This document shows, in pieces, positions 24,464 through 34,473 of a stretch of 64,000 bases of DNA. A model generated the notes under the pieces. The model worked only from the letters and a program-made list of their open reading frames with translations, was not told where the DNA came from and searched no databases. The position numbers were made by a program, and so were the translations under genes. The stretch is taken from NCBI GenBank assembly GCA_019694595.1, contig JAIBBQ010000008.1, forward strand, positions 1-64,000, given 5' to 3'. Within the stretch, counting starts at the first letter, position 1; each line of letters opens with the position of its first letter. Source of the stretch: Myxococcaceae bacterium. GTDB lineage: Bacteria > Myxococcota > Myxococcia > Myxococcales > Myxococcaceae.

Positions 24464-26101
24464 TCAGCGCTTCGCCCGGCGCAGCAGCGCCAGCGCGAGC
24501 ATCGGGAGCACGCCCGCGCCACCCAGCGCCGAGCAGCCGCCCGCCGCGTTCATCGGGTCGCTCGCGCCGCCCTGCGACGGCGAGCCCACCGTCGGGCCCT
24601 GGGTGAAGCCACCACCGCCGCCGAAGTCCGTGCCCGGGATGCCCGGCGCCGTGGTCGGCGCGAGGTTCACCGTCGGCTCCACCCGCGTCAGCGTCGGGAT
24701 GGGGATCACCGGCCCCGACAGCGACGGCAGCGGCGCGTCGACCACCCACACCGCCGGGCCACTGCCGACGGCCGCTTCCGGCACCGCGCTCAGCGGCGCC
24801 GCGGTGGGCAGCGCGTCGATGTCCGCCGCCGACACCAGCTTCACCTTGCCCAGGTCGAGGTGCCACGCGGCCGCCGAGTCCGGGCTCGTCACGTGCCGCT
24901 TGAAGCCGTTGTCGAGCAGGTAGACCTCCGGCCGGCCGTCGCCGCGCACCAGCTCCGGCGTCGCCGGCCAGGTCTGCGCCTCGGGCAGCGCGTCGAGCGC
25001 CGCGTCGGCCACCTTCGCCACGTCCTGGAACGCGGAGAGGCCCCACGCGCCGAAGCTCGCCGGATCCACCACGTGGCGCTTCACGCCCGCCACCGTCACC
25101 GTGCAGGTGAGCGTCTTCGGGCTGCCGCCGAGCTCCGGGTTCGCCCCGCCGGCGGTGTCGATGCCGTACGCGTGCACCTCGTGCGCCGCGCCGTCGCAGA
25201 GCGAGCGGGGCGCGGACATCGTGAAGGCGTGGTTGCACGAGCCCAGCGGCCCGCAGAGGTCCGAGCGGTCGCGGTTCGCGTGCAGCGCCACGCCCACCGC
25301 GCCCTGCGCACCCGCCGGCCCGCCGAAGTACACGTGCGCGTCGATGCCCACGCCCGGCGCGTCCGGGTCCTGCGACCAGCCGCCCACGCCGTTGCGGTCC
25401 GCGACGTCGAGCGACCCGCGTGGCGCCGCGTTCGGCGGCGCGTCGGCCTTGATGGGCAGGTTGACGCCCGTGTACCCCGTGCTCCCGCCGATCCACACCG
25501 CGAGGTCGTGCGTCGTCACCCAGTAGGTCTGCGGCACGCTGCACCACACCGCACAGCCGCCCGCCGGATCCGCGATCAGCGCGCGGTCACCGTCCTGGTC
25601 GTAACCGACGATCGCGATGTAGTGGTAGATCGTCCCGCCCGGGTACCCCGGCGGCCGCCAGCCGCTGATGATGTTGCCCACCATGCCGTAGCCATTCGAC
25701 ACCGAGGCCACCAGCGTCTGCTTCAGCTGGTCGATCTGCGCCTGCGACGGCGGATCCGAGATGGCGTGGGTGACGTAGAAGTTCACGCCCAGGTACGTGT
25801 TCATCGCGTTGCGGATGTACGCGATGGTGTCCGTGCCGTTGGTCGTCGTGCCTTCGAAGTTCGCCAGCGTCTGCTGACTCGGAGGCGACATGTGCGCGCT
25901 CAGCGCGATGCGCGTCGACGCCGGGCCACACCAGTACCCGGTCTGCTGCCCCTGCCAGCTGAAGCTGGTGTTCTTCGCGGGAGCCGCGCCGCCCAGGCCC
26001 TGCCCGAGCACCGCCCGGTCCGCGCCACCTTCCGGCTGCGGGCCACACCCCAGGCCCAGCACGCAGGCGACGACGGCGGTGAGTGCGCGAACCTGGTTCA
26101 T
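24464..26101 (-). CDS. C39-like cysteine peptidase lipoprotein with MYXO-CTERM-like tail
   Basis: 545 residues. The start MNQVRALTAVVACVLGLGC has a lipobox and Cys19. A papain-like C39_2 domain follows (about 45-215): Cys in GYWCGPASTR, His in TIYHYIAIVGYD and Asp in LIADPAGG form a plausible triad. Two repeated modules then contain a KRHVVDPASFGAWGL/KRHVTSPDSAAAWHL motif, probably wall- or polymer-binding. A Pro/Thr-rich stretch leads to the C-terminal GGCSALGGAGVLPMLALALL-RRAKR: a Cys, a short membrane helix and a basic tail, the layout of MYXO-CTERM sorting signals. Having both an N-terminal lipobox and a C-terminal sorting tag is unusual. Divergent from the LysM-C39 gene. Confidence 0.88.
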   Translation of the reverse strand: MNQVRALTAVVACVLGLGCGPQPEGGADRAVLGQGLGGAAPAKNTSFSWQGQQTGYWCGPASTRIALSAHMSPPSQQTLANFEGTTTNGTDTIAYIRNAMNTYLGVNFYVTHAISDPPSQAQIDQLKQTLVASVSNGYGMVGNIISGWRPPGYPGGTIYHYIAIVGYDQDGDRALIADPAGGCAVWCSVPQTYWVTTHDLAVWIGGSTGYTGVNLPIKADAPPNAAPRGSLDVADRNGVGGWSQDPDAPGVGIDAHVYFGGPAGAQGAVGVALHANRDRSDLCGPLGSCNHAFTMSAPRSLCDGAAHEVHAYGIDTAGGANPELGGSPKTLTCTVTVAGVKRHVVDPASFGAWGLSAFQDVAKVADAALDALPEAQTWPATPELVRGDGRPEVYLLDNGFKRHVTSPDSAAAWHLDLGKVKLVSAADIDALPTAAPLSAVPEAAVGSGPAVWVVDAPLPSLSGPVIPIPTLTRVEPTVNLAPTTAPGIPGTDFGGGGGFTQGPTVGSPSQGGASDPMNAAGGCSALGGAGVLPMLALALLRRAKR

Positions 26102-26378
26102 GACGTTCCTCGCGGCGAACGGCGCCGGATGGTGCGGTTGATGAGGACTGCTCCCCTTGCTCCCATCCTGGAAAGCAGCCCGTGTGCCACGCCCTTCTCC
26201 CTGGGGAGACGTCAATGCTCTTGGCACCGGAAGGGTAACTTCGGGCGCGCACGCGCCACCTCGATCCGCCCTCGTTTCCGACGTCACACCGAGGTGACGC
26301 TCCTGCTGCGCAACCGCCCGGATCCCCGGCCCGCCCGCAATCACGGCGACGGTTCGGGCCCGCCCGAGTCACATCGAC
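26102..26378. promoter_or_regulatory. Divergent intergenic region with inverted repeat
   Basis: 277 bases between two divergent C39-domain genes, with lower GC than its flanks. It contains a perfect inverted repeat CGTCAC-N6-GTGACG at 26282-26299, about 80 bases upstream of the LysM-C39 start. This is the size and symmetry of a dimeric regulator's operator. I did not find convincing -35/-10 boxes. Confidence 0.45.
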
Positions 26379-27464
26379 ATGAGCACTCTGGCGCCGCTGA
26401 AGCCCACCGACCTCACCCTCCGCCCCGCTGGCACCACTGCCGCGGGCGCCGCTCCGACCGGCCCCACCCCGGTGCGCGCTCAGCCGCTGCCGGCCGTCAG
26501 CCCGCACGAAGCCGACGCCTTCACCGCCGCCAGCGCCCAGCGCGTGCGTACGCCGCTCACCATCACCGTGAAGCGCGGCGACACCCTGGGCCAGCTCGCC
26601 AGCCACTTTCACGTCAGCGTCGGTGCGCTCGCCAAGGCGAACCACATCAAGAACGCCAACGTCATCTTCCCCGGCCAGCGCCTCACCATTCCCGGGCACT
26701 TCGTGTCCCAGGGCCCTGCGCGGCCGGTGCGCTCTCACCCCGCCGGCACGCACCCGACGAAGAAGCACCCGGCGCCGCCCAAGGTTCACCTCTACACGGT
26801 GAAGCGCGGCGACACGCTCGGCAGCATCGCGGCGCACTTCCACACCTCGGTGAGCGCCATCGCCAAGCGCAACCATGTGCGCAACACCAACCTCATCTTC
26901 CCCGGCCAGAAGCTGGTCATCGGCGGCACCGCCGGCAAGCGCAAGCCGGGCCCGGTGCACCACCGCCCGGTGCACGGCGGGCGTGGCCACCACGCGAGCA
27001 CCAACCGCGCGGCCATCTACTACGCGCAGCCCAACGGCTGGACCTGTGGCCCGTCGTCGCTCACCATGGCCGAGGCGGCCTGGGGCGTCGCGTCCCGGGG
27101 GCGCGGCACCATGGAGCGCCTCTCCCGCGCCATGCACGTTTCCCCCGACACCGGCGTGCCCGGCAACGCGAGCCTCGTCGCCGCCCAGGCGCGCCGCGAC
27201 GGGCTCCACGCCGAGTTCAGCAGCGCCAGCACCGCGGCTGCCGTTCGCGCGGCACTCCTCGAGGGCAAGACCTGCGTGGTGAACGGCTCGCTGAGCTCCG
27301 GCGGCCACTTCATCTACGTCGGCGGCCTCGACCGGCACGGGCGCTTCCAGATCTTCGACCCCGCCCGCCCCTGGATTCACACCTGGAGCAGCGGCGAGCT
27401 GACCGCGTTCATGCAGCACAACCCCGGCCAGCACCCGACCGGGTTCGCCTCCGTGTGGAAGTAG
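26379..27464 (+). CDS. Signal-less double-LysM C39-like peptidase
   Basis: 361 residues. Two LysM peptidoglycan-binding domains (about 60-105 and 138-183) share the sequence VKRGDTLG...HFHxSVxAxAKxNHxxNxNxIFPGQ, so they look like a recent internal duplication. A His/Pro/Lys-rich basic linker follows. The C-terminal domain is C39-like, with Cys in GWTCGPSSLTMAE, His in GGHFIYVGGLD and Asp in IFDPARPW. Despite wall-binding domains there is no Sec or Tat signal and no lipobox (MSTLAPLKPTDLTL). It must be exported by another route, released on lysis, or injected. The divergent neighbour encodes a lipidated protein with the same catalytic fold. Confidence 0.9.
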   Translation: MSTLAPLKPTDLTLRPAGTTAAGAAPTGPTPVRAQPLPAVSPHEADAFTAASAQRVRTPLTITVKRGDTLGQLASHFHVSVGALAKANHIKNANVIFPGQRLTIPGHFVSQGPARPVRSHPAGTHPTKKHPAPPKVHLYTVKRGDTLGSIAAHFHTSVSAIAKRNHVRNTNLIFPGQKLVIGGTAGKRKPGPVHHRPVHGGRGHHASTNRAAIYYAQPNGWTCGPSSLTMAEAAWGVASRGRGTMERLSRAMHVSPDTGVPGNASLVAAQARRDGLHAEFSSASTAAAVRAALLEGKTCVVNGSLSSGGHFIYVGGLDRHGRFQIFDPARPWIHTWSSGELTAFMQHNPGQHPTGFASVWK

Positions 27465-27467
27465 CCC

Positions 27468-27668
27468 GTGGCCCCACCGCCCCTGCTGCCGTCCACCCTC
27501 AAGGTCGAGCTCACCCGCTTCGACGGCGACCGCCCGCGCGAGGCGCCCATCGACGGGCTCGCCCGCTCCGGGCGGTGGTGGTGGCTCACCCTGGCCCTGG
27601 GCGCGCCGGCGCTCTTCCTGGTGGGCGTCTTCCTCTCGTCGTGGCTCGGCCTGCGCCTGGGGCGCTGA
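27468..27668 (+). CDS. Small single-span membrane protein
   Basis: 66 residues from a GTG at 27468, 3 bases after the LysM-C39 stop. One membrane segment (WWWLTLALGAPALFLVGVFL) is preceded by a polar ~36-residue N-terminus and followed by a short basic tail. No family recognised. Support comes from codon bias, tight spacing and a clean membrane helix; at this length it could still be a chance frame. Confidence 0.5.
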   Translation: MAPPPLLPSTLKVELTRFDGDRPREAPIDGLARSGRWWWLTLALGAPALFLVGVFLSSWLGLRLGR

Positions 27669-27717
27669 GCGTCGAGGGCTTGGAGCGCCCGCACGATGTG
27701 TCAGACTCGACCCCCGC

Positions 27718-28539
27718 ATGCCGACGCCCGCCCCAGCGGATCAGGCGCTGCAGGAAGCCAGGGCTGCGTGGCCCTCGGTGACGCTCGACGGCAAGGCCTT
27801 CAAGGCGCGCTGGTCCTCGCTCCTCGACCCCGATGACCCCGAAGCCCCCGCGCCGCTCGGCCCCGACCTCTACCTGGCCATGGCCTGCCTGGCGAACGAC
27901 GCCCCCGCGCAGGCCGAGCTGCGGAAGATGATCGTCGGCCAGCTCCAGCAGCTCGCCCACTTCCGCTTCTCGCGGGAAGACCAGGAAGAGCTCGCCCAGC
28001 ACACGCTCACCGCGCTGCTCGTCGGAGGCGCCAAGGGCAAGAAGCTCGCGCAGTACGCCGCCCGCGGTCCGATCCAGGGCTGGCTGCGCGTGCTGCTCAC
28101 CCGCGCCGCGCTCGACCGGGTGCAGCGAAACCGCGCCGCTCCCCCGGCCGACGAAGAGGTGCTGCTCGGGCTCCCCGGCCCCGACCGCGACGCCGAGCTG
28201 GAGTCGCTCAAGGCCAAGTACAAGGGCCAGTTCAGCGAGGTCTTCCGCTTCGCCATCCAGAGCCTCACCCCCCGGCAGCGCAACCTCCTGCGCCAGCACT
28301 ACCTCGACGACCTCTCGCTCGAGGAACTCGGCGCGCTCTACCAGGTGCACCGCGCCACCGCCGCCCGCTGGCTGCTCGAAGCGCGGCAGCAGGTGATGAC
28401 CACCACCCGCGACGAGATCGGCCGGCGCACCGGCATCCCGCGCATGGAAGTCGACAGCCTGATGCGCGTGGTGCAGAGCCGCCTCGACCTGAGCGCGGGC
28501 TTCTTCCTCACGCCTCCCAAGGGCGCCGAGCCCAAGTGA
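27718..28539 (+). CDS. ECF-like sigma-70 family factor
   Basis: 273 residues. The central part resembles divergent sigma region 2 (REDQEELAQHTLTALLVGG, then GPIQGWLRVLLTRAALDRVQRNR). Region 4 is clear: AIQSLTPRQRNLLRQHYLDDLSLEELGALYQVHRATAARWLLEAR, a helix-turn-helix that would bind the -35 element. The N-terminal ~60 residues and C-terminal ~45 are extensions beyond a minimal ECF factor. It is followed 16 bases later by a Ser/Thr kinase that carries a zinc anti-sigma motif, so the kinase is the likely regulator of this factor. Myxobacteria have many sigma factors linked to kinases. The target promoters are unknown. Confidence 0.88.
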   Translation: MPTPAPADQALQEARAAWPSVTLDGKAFKARWSSLLDPDDPEAPAPLGPDLYLAMACLANDAPAQAELRKMIVGQLQQLAHFRFSREDQEELAQHTLTALLVGGAKGKKLAQYAARGPIQGWLRVLLTRAALDRVQRNRAAPPADEEVLLGLPGPDRDAELESLKAKYKGQFSEVFRFAIQSLTPRQRNLLRQHYLDDLSLEELGALYQVHRATAARWLLEARQQVMTTTRDEIGRRTGIPRMEVDSLMRVVQSRLDLSAGFFLTPPKGAEPK

Positions 28540-28555
28540 GCGCCGGACCCGGCTG

Positions 28556-30211
<1,656 letters not shown>

Positions 30212-30227
30212 GTTAGGGTGCGACGCG

Positions 30228-31844
30228 TTGCGCGCCTTCGCTCTCCTGTTCGCCGCGGTCGCCGTGCTTCCCGGCTGCCGGTGCATCGACCCCGGTGAGC
30301 TGGTGGGCGCCCACTGCGACGTCCCCGCCGACTGCCCGTCGGGGCAGAGCTGCTGCGCCGACGCGCTGTGCCGCGCCGACTGCAGCGGCGTGCCCGGCGA
30401 TGGCGGCGCCGATGCCGGCCAGACGTGCGGCGGCGTGGTGTGCGCCGCGAATCAGAAGTGCGTCGAGCGCACCTGCGTGGTCCGCCCGTGCGAGGAAGTC
30501 ACCTGCCGCGAGGGTGAGCGCTGCGCCAACGGCGGCTGCCTGCCTCAGTCGTGCCCCGGGGTGACCTGCGCCGCCGGGGCGGTCTGCTACGAGGCCCAGT
30601 GCCTCTCGCAGGCCTGCGCCTTCGTCGTCTGTCCCGAAGGCTTCGCCTGCGCTCAGGGCAACTGCGTCGCCACCAGCTGCGGCGCTACCCCCTGCGACGC
30701 CGGGCAGGTGTGCCAGGGCAGCCAGTGTCAGGACCTCTCGTGCTCCGGGCTCACCTGCGACGGCGGCGTGCGCTGCCTCCACGCCACCTGCGTCAGCTGT
30801 GCGGCGAGCGAGGTCGCCTGCGACGACGGCGTCGACGACGACTGCGACGGGGCCATGGACTGTGCCGACGGCGACTGCGGCGGCGTCGCCTGCAACGACG
30901 GCGACCAGTGCACCGCGGGCGAGCGCTGCCAGAGCGGCAAGTGCGCCGGCGGCACCCCCAGCCAGTGCTCCGCGCCGCCGATGTGCCACCAGGCGGGCGG
31001 CGCCTGCACCCAGGGCGTGTGCGACTACCCCCCGTCGTCCAACGGCAGCCCGTGCAGCGACGGCAACCCGTGCACCGTGGGCGACAGCTGCAGCAGCGGC
31101 ACCTGTCAGAGCGGCGCCGTGAAGCAGTGCATGGCTCCGCCCGGCAGCTGTCTCCAGCCGGTGGGGGTCTGCGCGACCGACGGCGGCTGCGAATTCCAGA
31201 AGCTGCCCGGCGGCTCGCCGTGCGACGACGGCAACGCGTGCACCAAGACGGACAAGTGCACCTCGACCGGCGCCTGCGTCGGCACCGCGGTGGTCTGCGC
31301 CGCGCCGGGGCTCTGCGAGAAGCCGGGCGTCTGCCAGAGCAGCACCGGCACCTGCGCGTACGCGGCGAACACCGGCGCCGCGTGCACCGGCAACTCCAAC
31401 CCCTGCACCAAGGGCGTGTGCGCGTCGAACAAGACCTGCGGCAACGGCACGGCGCAGCCCGACGGCACCGAGTGGGGCGGCAAGGCGTACCAGCGCTGCT
31501 GCGGGGGCTCGCCCAAGAACATCTCCAACGACGTCGACAACTGCGGCGGCTGCGGCTCGGCGTGCATCGCCACCGGCGGTTCGGGGAACATCTGCCGGCC
31601 CAACAACGTCGACCGCGGCGGCGGCGCGCTGACCTGTGGCGGCACCCTGGAAAGCGGCCGCTGCGAGTGCATCGGCCAGGGCAACTGCCCGCACGGCCAG
31701 GGCTGTTACGACGGCGCGTCGGGCATTCCGGGGCGGCTGCTCTGCGGCCCGTACACCTCGGTGTCGCAGTGCGCGCCCAAGCAGCGCTGGGTGCAGGTCA
31801 ATGCCTGCTCCGGCGGCGGCGGTCCCGACTACTGTGCGTACTGA
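30228..31844 (+). CDS. Cysteine-rich lipoprotein
   Basis: 538 residues. Starts at a TTG (30228), 16 bases after the kinase stop, with a signal and lipobox (LLFAAVAVLPGCRC). The mature protein is strikingly Cys-rich. Its first half is a string of ~30-35-residue disulfide modules (pattern CxGVxCxxGxxCxxxxC). An Asp-rich stretch (ACDDGVDDDCDGAMDCADGD) could bind calcium. Modules of the type NPCTxGDxCxSGxC follow. Such proteins are common on myxobacterial outer surfaces; no function is assigned. Proximity to the kinase suggests an external partner, but this is inference. Confidence 0.82.
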   Translation: MRAFALLFAAVAVLPGCRCIDPGELVGAHCDVPADCPSGQSCCADALCRADCSGVPGDGGADAGQTCGGVVCAANQKCVERTCVVRPCEEVTCREGERCANGGCLPQSCPGVTCAAGAVCYEAQCLSQACAFVVCPEGFACAQGNCVATSCGATPCDAGQVCQGSQCQDLSCSGLTCDGGVRCLHATCVSCAASEVACDDGVDDDCDGAMDCADGDCGGVACNDGDQCTAGERCQSGKCAGGTPSQCSAPPMCHQAGGACTQGVCDYPPSSNGSPCSDGNPCTVGDSCSSGTCQSGAVKQCMAPPGSCLQPVGVCATDGGCEFQKLPGGSPCDDGNACTKTDKCTSTGACVGTAVVCAAPGLCEKPGVCQSSTGTCAYAANTGAACTGNSNPCTKGVCASNKTCGNGTAQPDGTEWGGKAYQRCCGGSPKNISNDVDNCGGCGSACIATGGSGNICRPNNVDRGGGALTCGGTLESGRCECIGQGNCPHGQGCYDGASGIPGRLLCGPYTSVSQCAPKQRWVQVNACSGGGGPDYCAY

Positions 31845-31847
31845 ACG

Positions 31848-32684
31848 ATGCTCTTCCATGCCCTGACCCTGGTGCTGCACGCCGCCGACCCGGTGGCGGT
31901 GGCGGTGACGTCGGAGCGGCCCGGCGCCGCCGAGTCGAGCGCCCAGGTCGCGCTGTCGGTGCAGCAGGCGCTCAAGCGCGAGGGCGTCGCCGGCGTGCGC
32001 GCTCCGGAAGAGGCCGCCTCGGCCATCGCCGTCACCGGCTTCGGCGACCCCAAGCGCTGCCAGGGCGCGAGCCCCTGCCTCAAGCAGCTCGCGGTGCTGC
32101 TCGGCGAGCACGCGGTGCTGGTGAGCGTCGACGTGGGCCGGCTGGAGAGCCGGCTCGCGGTGCACCTGGAAGCCATCACCCCTGGCGGTGGCCCCGCGCT
32201 CGCGGTCGCCGACTTCGACGCCGACGCCATCAAGGTGGAGTCGAGCCTCGCGGTCAACGTGACGCTCTTCGCGCGGGCGGTGGCCAAGGCGGTGGAGGCG
32301 AGGGCCGCGGAGCTGAAGGCCGCCGAGGTGAAGCCGGCCGATGCGCCGACGCGCGCGGAGCTCACGCCGCCCGAGAAGCCCGAAGGCCCGGAGGTGGTGG
32401 CGCCGGCGGAGAAGGGCAGCGCGGTGCCTGCGGTGGTGGCGACGGGCGTCACCGTGGCCGCGGCCGCGGTGGCCATCGGCTGCGCCATCGCCGCGGAGAG
32501 CGTGCGCGGGCAGTACGAGCGCTCCAAGGTCCCGGCGGTCGACGGCACCGGCACCACGCTCACCGACGCCGAGCTGCAGGCGCTCGCCACCCGGGGCAAC
32601 ACCCTCGCCACCGCGTCGCTCGTCGCCGCGCTCGGGGCGGGGGCCACGGGGACCGTGGCAGCGGTGCTCTGGGGAATCCGCTAG
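31848..32684 (+). CDS. Membrane protein of unknown function, kinase-cluster associated
   Basis: 278 residues. The N-terminus (MLFHALTLVLHAADP) looks like a short signal. Residues ~15-150 form a compact alpha/beta domain with two Cys (RCQGASPCLKQL) probably in a disulfide. A charged Ala/Glu/Lys/Pro linker follows, then two hydrophobic segments (AVPAVVATGVTVAAAAVAIG, and LVAALGAGATGTVAAVLWG). Similar TolB-like domain plus membrane-anchor proteins accompany myxobacterial kinases, but I cannot name the family. It lies 3 bases after the Cys-rich lipoprotein stop and ends the operon just before a terminator-like hairpin. Confidence 0.75.
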   Translation: MLFHALTLVLHAADPVAVAVTSERPGAAESSAQVALSVQQALKREGVAGVRAPEEAASAIAVTGFGDPKRCQGASPCLKQLAVLLGEHAVLVSVDVGRLESRLAVHLEAITPGGGPALAVADFDADAIKVESSLAVNVTLFARAVAKAVEARAAELKAAEVKPADAPTRAELTPPEKPEGPEVVAPAEKGSAVPAVVATGVTVAAAAVAIGCAIAAESVRGQYERSKVPAVDGTGTTLTDAELQALATRGNTLATASLVAALGAGATGTVAAVLWGIR

Positions 32685-32687
32685 CGT

Positions 32688-32707
32688 CGTCAGCGCGGCT
32701 GACGTTT
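32688..32707 (+). terminator. Intrinsic-type terminator hairpin
   Basis: CGTCAGC-GCG-GCTGACG is a perfect 7-bp stem with a 3-base loop, followed directly by TTT. It begins 3 bases after the stop at 32684. It plausibly ends the sigma/kinase/lipoprotein operon. Confidence 0.6.
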
Positions 32708-32759
32708 CGGGGCCGCGACGGTCCGTCGCCCGGGCCGTCAATCCAGGTGACGGTTCCGC

Positions 32760-34469
32760 ATGGCCCGCGTTCAACTCGCTCCCAGGTCCGCTCCAGTCAC
32801 CCAAACGACCGGGACGACAGGGGTTCCTGCGCGCGCCCGACCCGCGACTGCCCGCCGCCCCGGGCTCGAGGCCCCGGTCCGCGACCAGGGGCTCCTCGCG
32901 CCGGTGCTCCCGGCGGCCGCCCGGGCCTCGGTGCCGGCGCGTCCGGTCTTCGACGCCGCGGCCTCCCCGGTGGACGAGGCCGGGCGGCTGGCACAGCTGC
33001 TCGAAGGTCCCACCGGCCGGCGCGACGAGCGGCGCATCCTGGCGCTCGTCGGCGAGGCGGCGACCGGTCAGCTCGGGGTGGGGCCGGTCCTCTACGAGCT
33101 GTCCCGGCACGGGGCGCGGCTGCCCGACAAGGTGGTGCGCGACGTGGTCGACGGCCGCTCGGCCGACGCCTCGGTCGCGGCGCTGTGGTCGGCGCTCCGG
33201 CTCCAGGGTTCGCCCCCCGCGGCGCGCGACGAGGCGGTGAAGCTGCTGCGCGCGCAGGCGATGGCGCTCGCGTCGCGGGAGAACCCGGCGGTGCGGGCCT
33301 ACCTGCTCGCGCACCTCGCGCGCACCGAGACGCCGCTCACCGCGTTCGGCGCCCAGCTGAGTCGCCTGGAGTCGAGCCGGCGCGACGGCGGCGGGCTGGC
33401 GAAGGCGCTCATGGACAAGGCGCTCGCCGGCTCGCTCCACGGGCCGCTGGCGCACGCGCTCGCGGTGGTGACCGGCACGTACGACCCGTCGACCAAGGAC
33501 GAGGCCGCCCGGGTGCTCGCCTCTCCGGCGGTGCGCGGCCGCTCGGGCGCGTGGGCGTCGCTGGGCGACGTGACGGTGCTGGTGAACGGCACCTTCAACC
33601 TCGGCCCCTCGGCGGCGTTCCTCTTCCGCGCGGCGCAGCACACCCGGGGCGCGGTCATCGTCGCTGGCTCCAACACCTCGGGGCCCGACGGCCACCGGCT
33701 GCGCCCGCTCACCGAGGTGGAAGGCGTGCCGGTGCCGCCCGAGCTGCGCGGGAAGCTGTGGGCCATCGGCAACCTCGCGCCCGAGTCGCTCACCTGGCCG
33801 CAGGCGTCCGACGTGCTGGTGGAGCAGCTCGAGGACCTGTCGCAGCAGTTCGGCGCGCTGCGGGCCGGGGCGCCGGGGCTCAAGAACAAGACGCTGCGCA
33901 GCGCGGAGACCACGGTGGTGGGCTTCAGCGCCGGGGCGCCGGCGGTGGTGGCGGCGCGCGCGCGGCTGGAAGCGGCCGGGGTGAAGGACGCCATCGACCG
34001 GGTGGTGACGCTCTCCGGAGCCCTCGGCGGCTCGCCCTTCTCCGACGCGGTGAACGCCCCCGCCGACCTCACCGACCCCGACCAGCACACCGCCGCGGAG
34101 CGCTTCGCGCCGGGCATGGGCCGGCTGCTGCAGGCGCTCGACCCCGAAGGCGGGCGCGCGACGTTCGAGTCCACCGACCCCGACAGCATGGCGGCCTGGC
34201 GGCGCGAGCTCGGCCTCGAGGCGCGCCACGTCGACCTCGCCTACGCGGCGAGCGCCAAGGGCGGCGGCGACAAGGTGGAGCCGCTCTTCGCGCTCAACCA
34301 CGCGCTGCTCGCGCGGGTGGACGGCGTGGGCGAGGACAACGACGGCATGGTGCCGGCGCACCCCGAAGGGCTGGCGCGCGAAGTGGTGCACGACGCGACC
34401 CCGAAGACGCACCTCATGGTGTGGCGCGACCCGGCGACGCTCGACGTGGTGCTGCGCGCGCTGCCCTGA
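32760..34469 (+). CDS. Signal-less protein with putative alpha/beta-hydrolase domain
   Basis: 569 residues with no signal peptide. The first ~70 residues are Pro/Ala/Arg-rich and disordered. Residues ~75-260 are helical. The C-terminal half looks like an alpha/beta hydrolase: nucleophile elbow VVGFSAGAPAVVAA (GxSxG), an LSGALGGSPF strand-turn, an acidic GEDNDGMVP segment and a late His (KTHLMV), in the right order for a Ser-Asp-His triad. Overall identity to a named family is not recognised. It may be a lipase-like effector or toxin. It follows a hairpin terminator, so it probably has its own promoter. It converges with a beta-barrel gene 4 bases away. Confidence 0.75.
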   Translation: MARVQLAPRSAPVTQTTGTTGVPARARPATARRPGLEAPVRDQGLLAPVLPAAARASVPARPVFDAAASPVDEAGRLAQLLEGPTGRRDERRILALVGEAATGQLGVGPVLYELSRHGARLPDKVVRDVVDGRSADASVAALWSALRLQGSPPAARDEAVKLLRAQAMALASRENPAVRAYLLAHLARTETPLTAFGAQLSRLESSRRDGGGLAKALMDKALAGSLHGPLAHALAVVTGTYDPSTKDEAARVLASPAVRGRSGAWASLGDVTVLVNGTFNLGPSAAFLFRAAQHTRGAVIVAGSNTSGPDGHRLRPLTEVEGVPVPPELRGKLWAIGNLAPESLTWPQASDVLVEQLEDLSQQFGALRAGAPGLKNKTLRSAETTVVGFSAGAPAVVAARARLEAAGVKDAIDRVVTLSGALGGSPFSDAVNAPADLTDPDQHTAAERFAPGMGRLLQALDPEGGRATFESTDPDSMAAWRRELGLEARHVDLAYAASAKGGGDKVEPLFALNHALLARVDGVGEDNDGMVPAHPEGLAREVVHDATPKTHLMVWRDPATLDVVLRALP

Positions 34470-34473
34470 CGCT

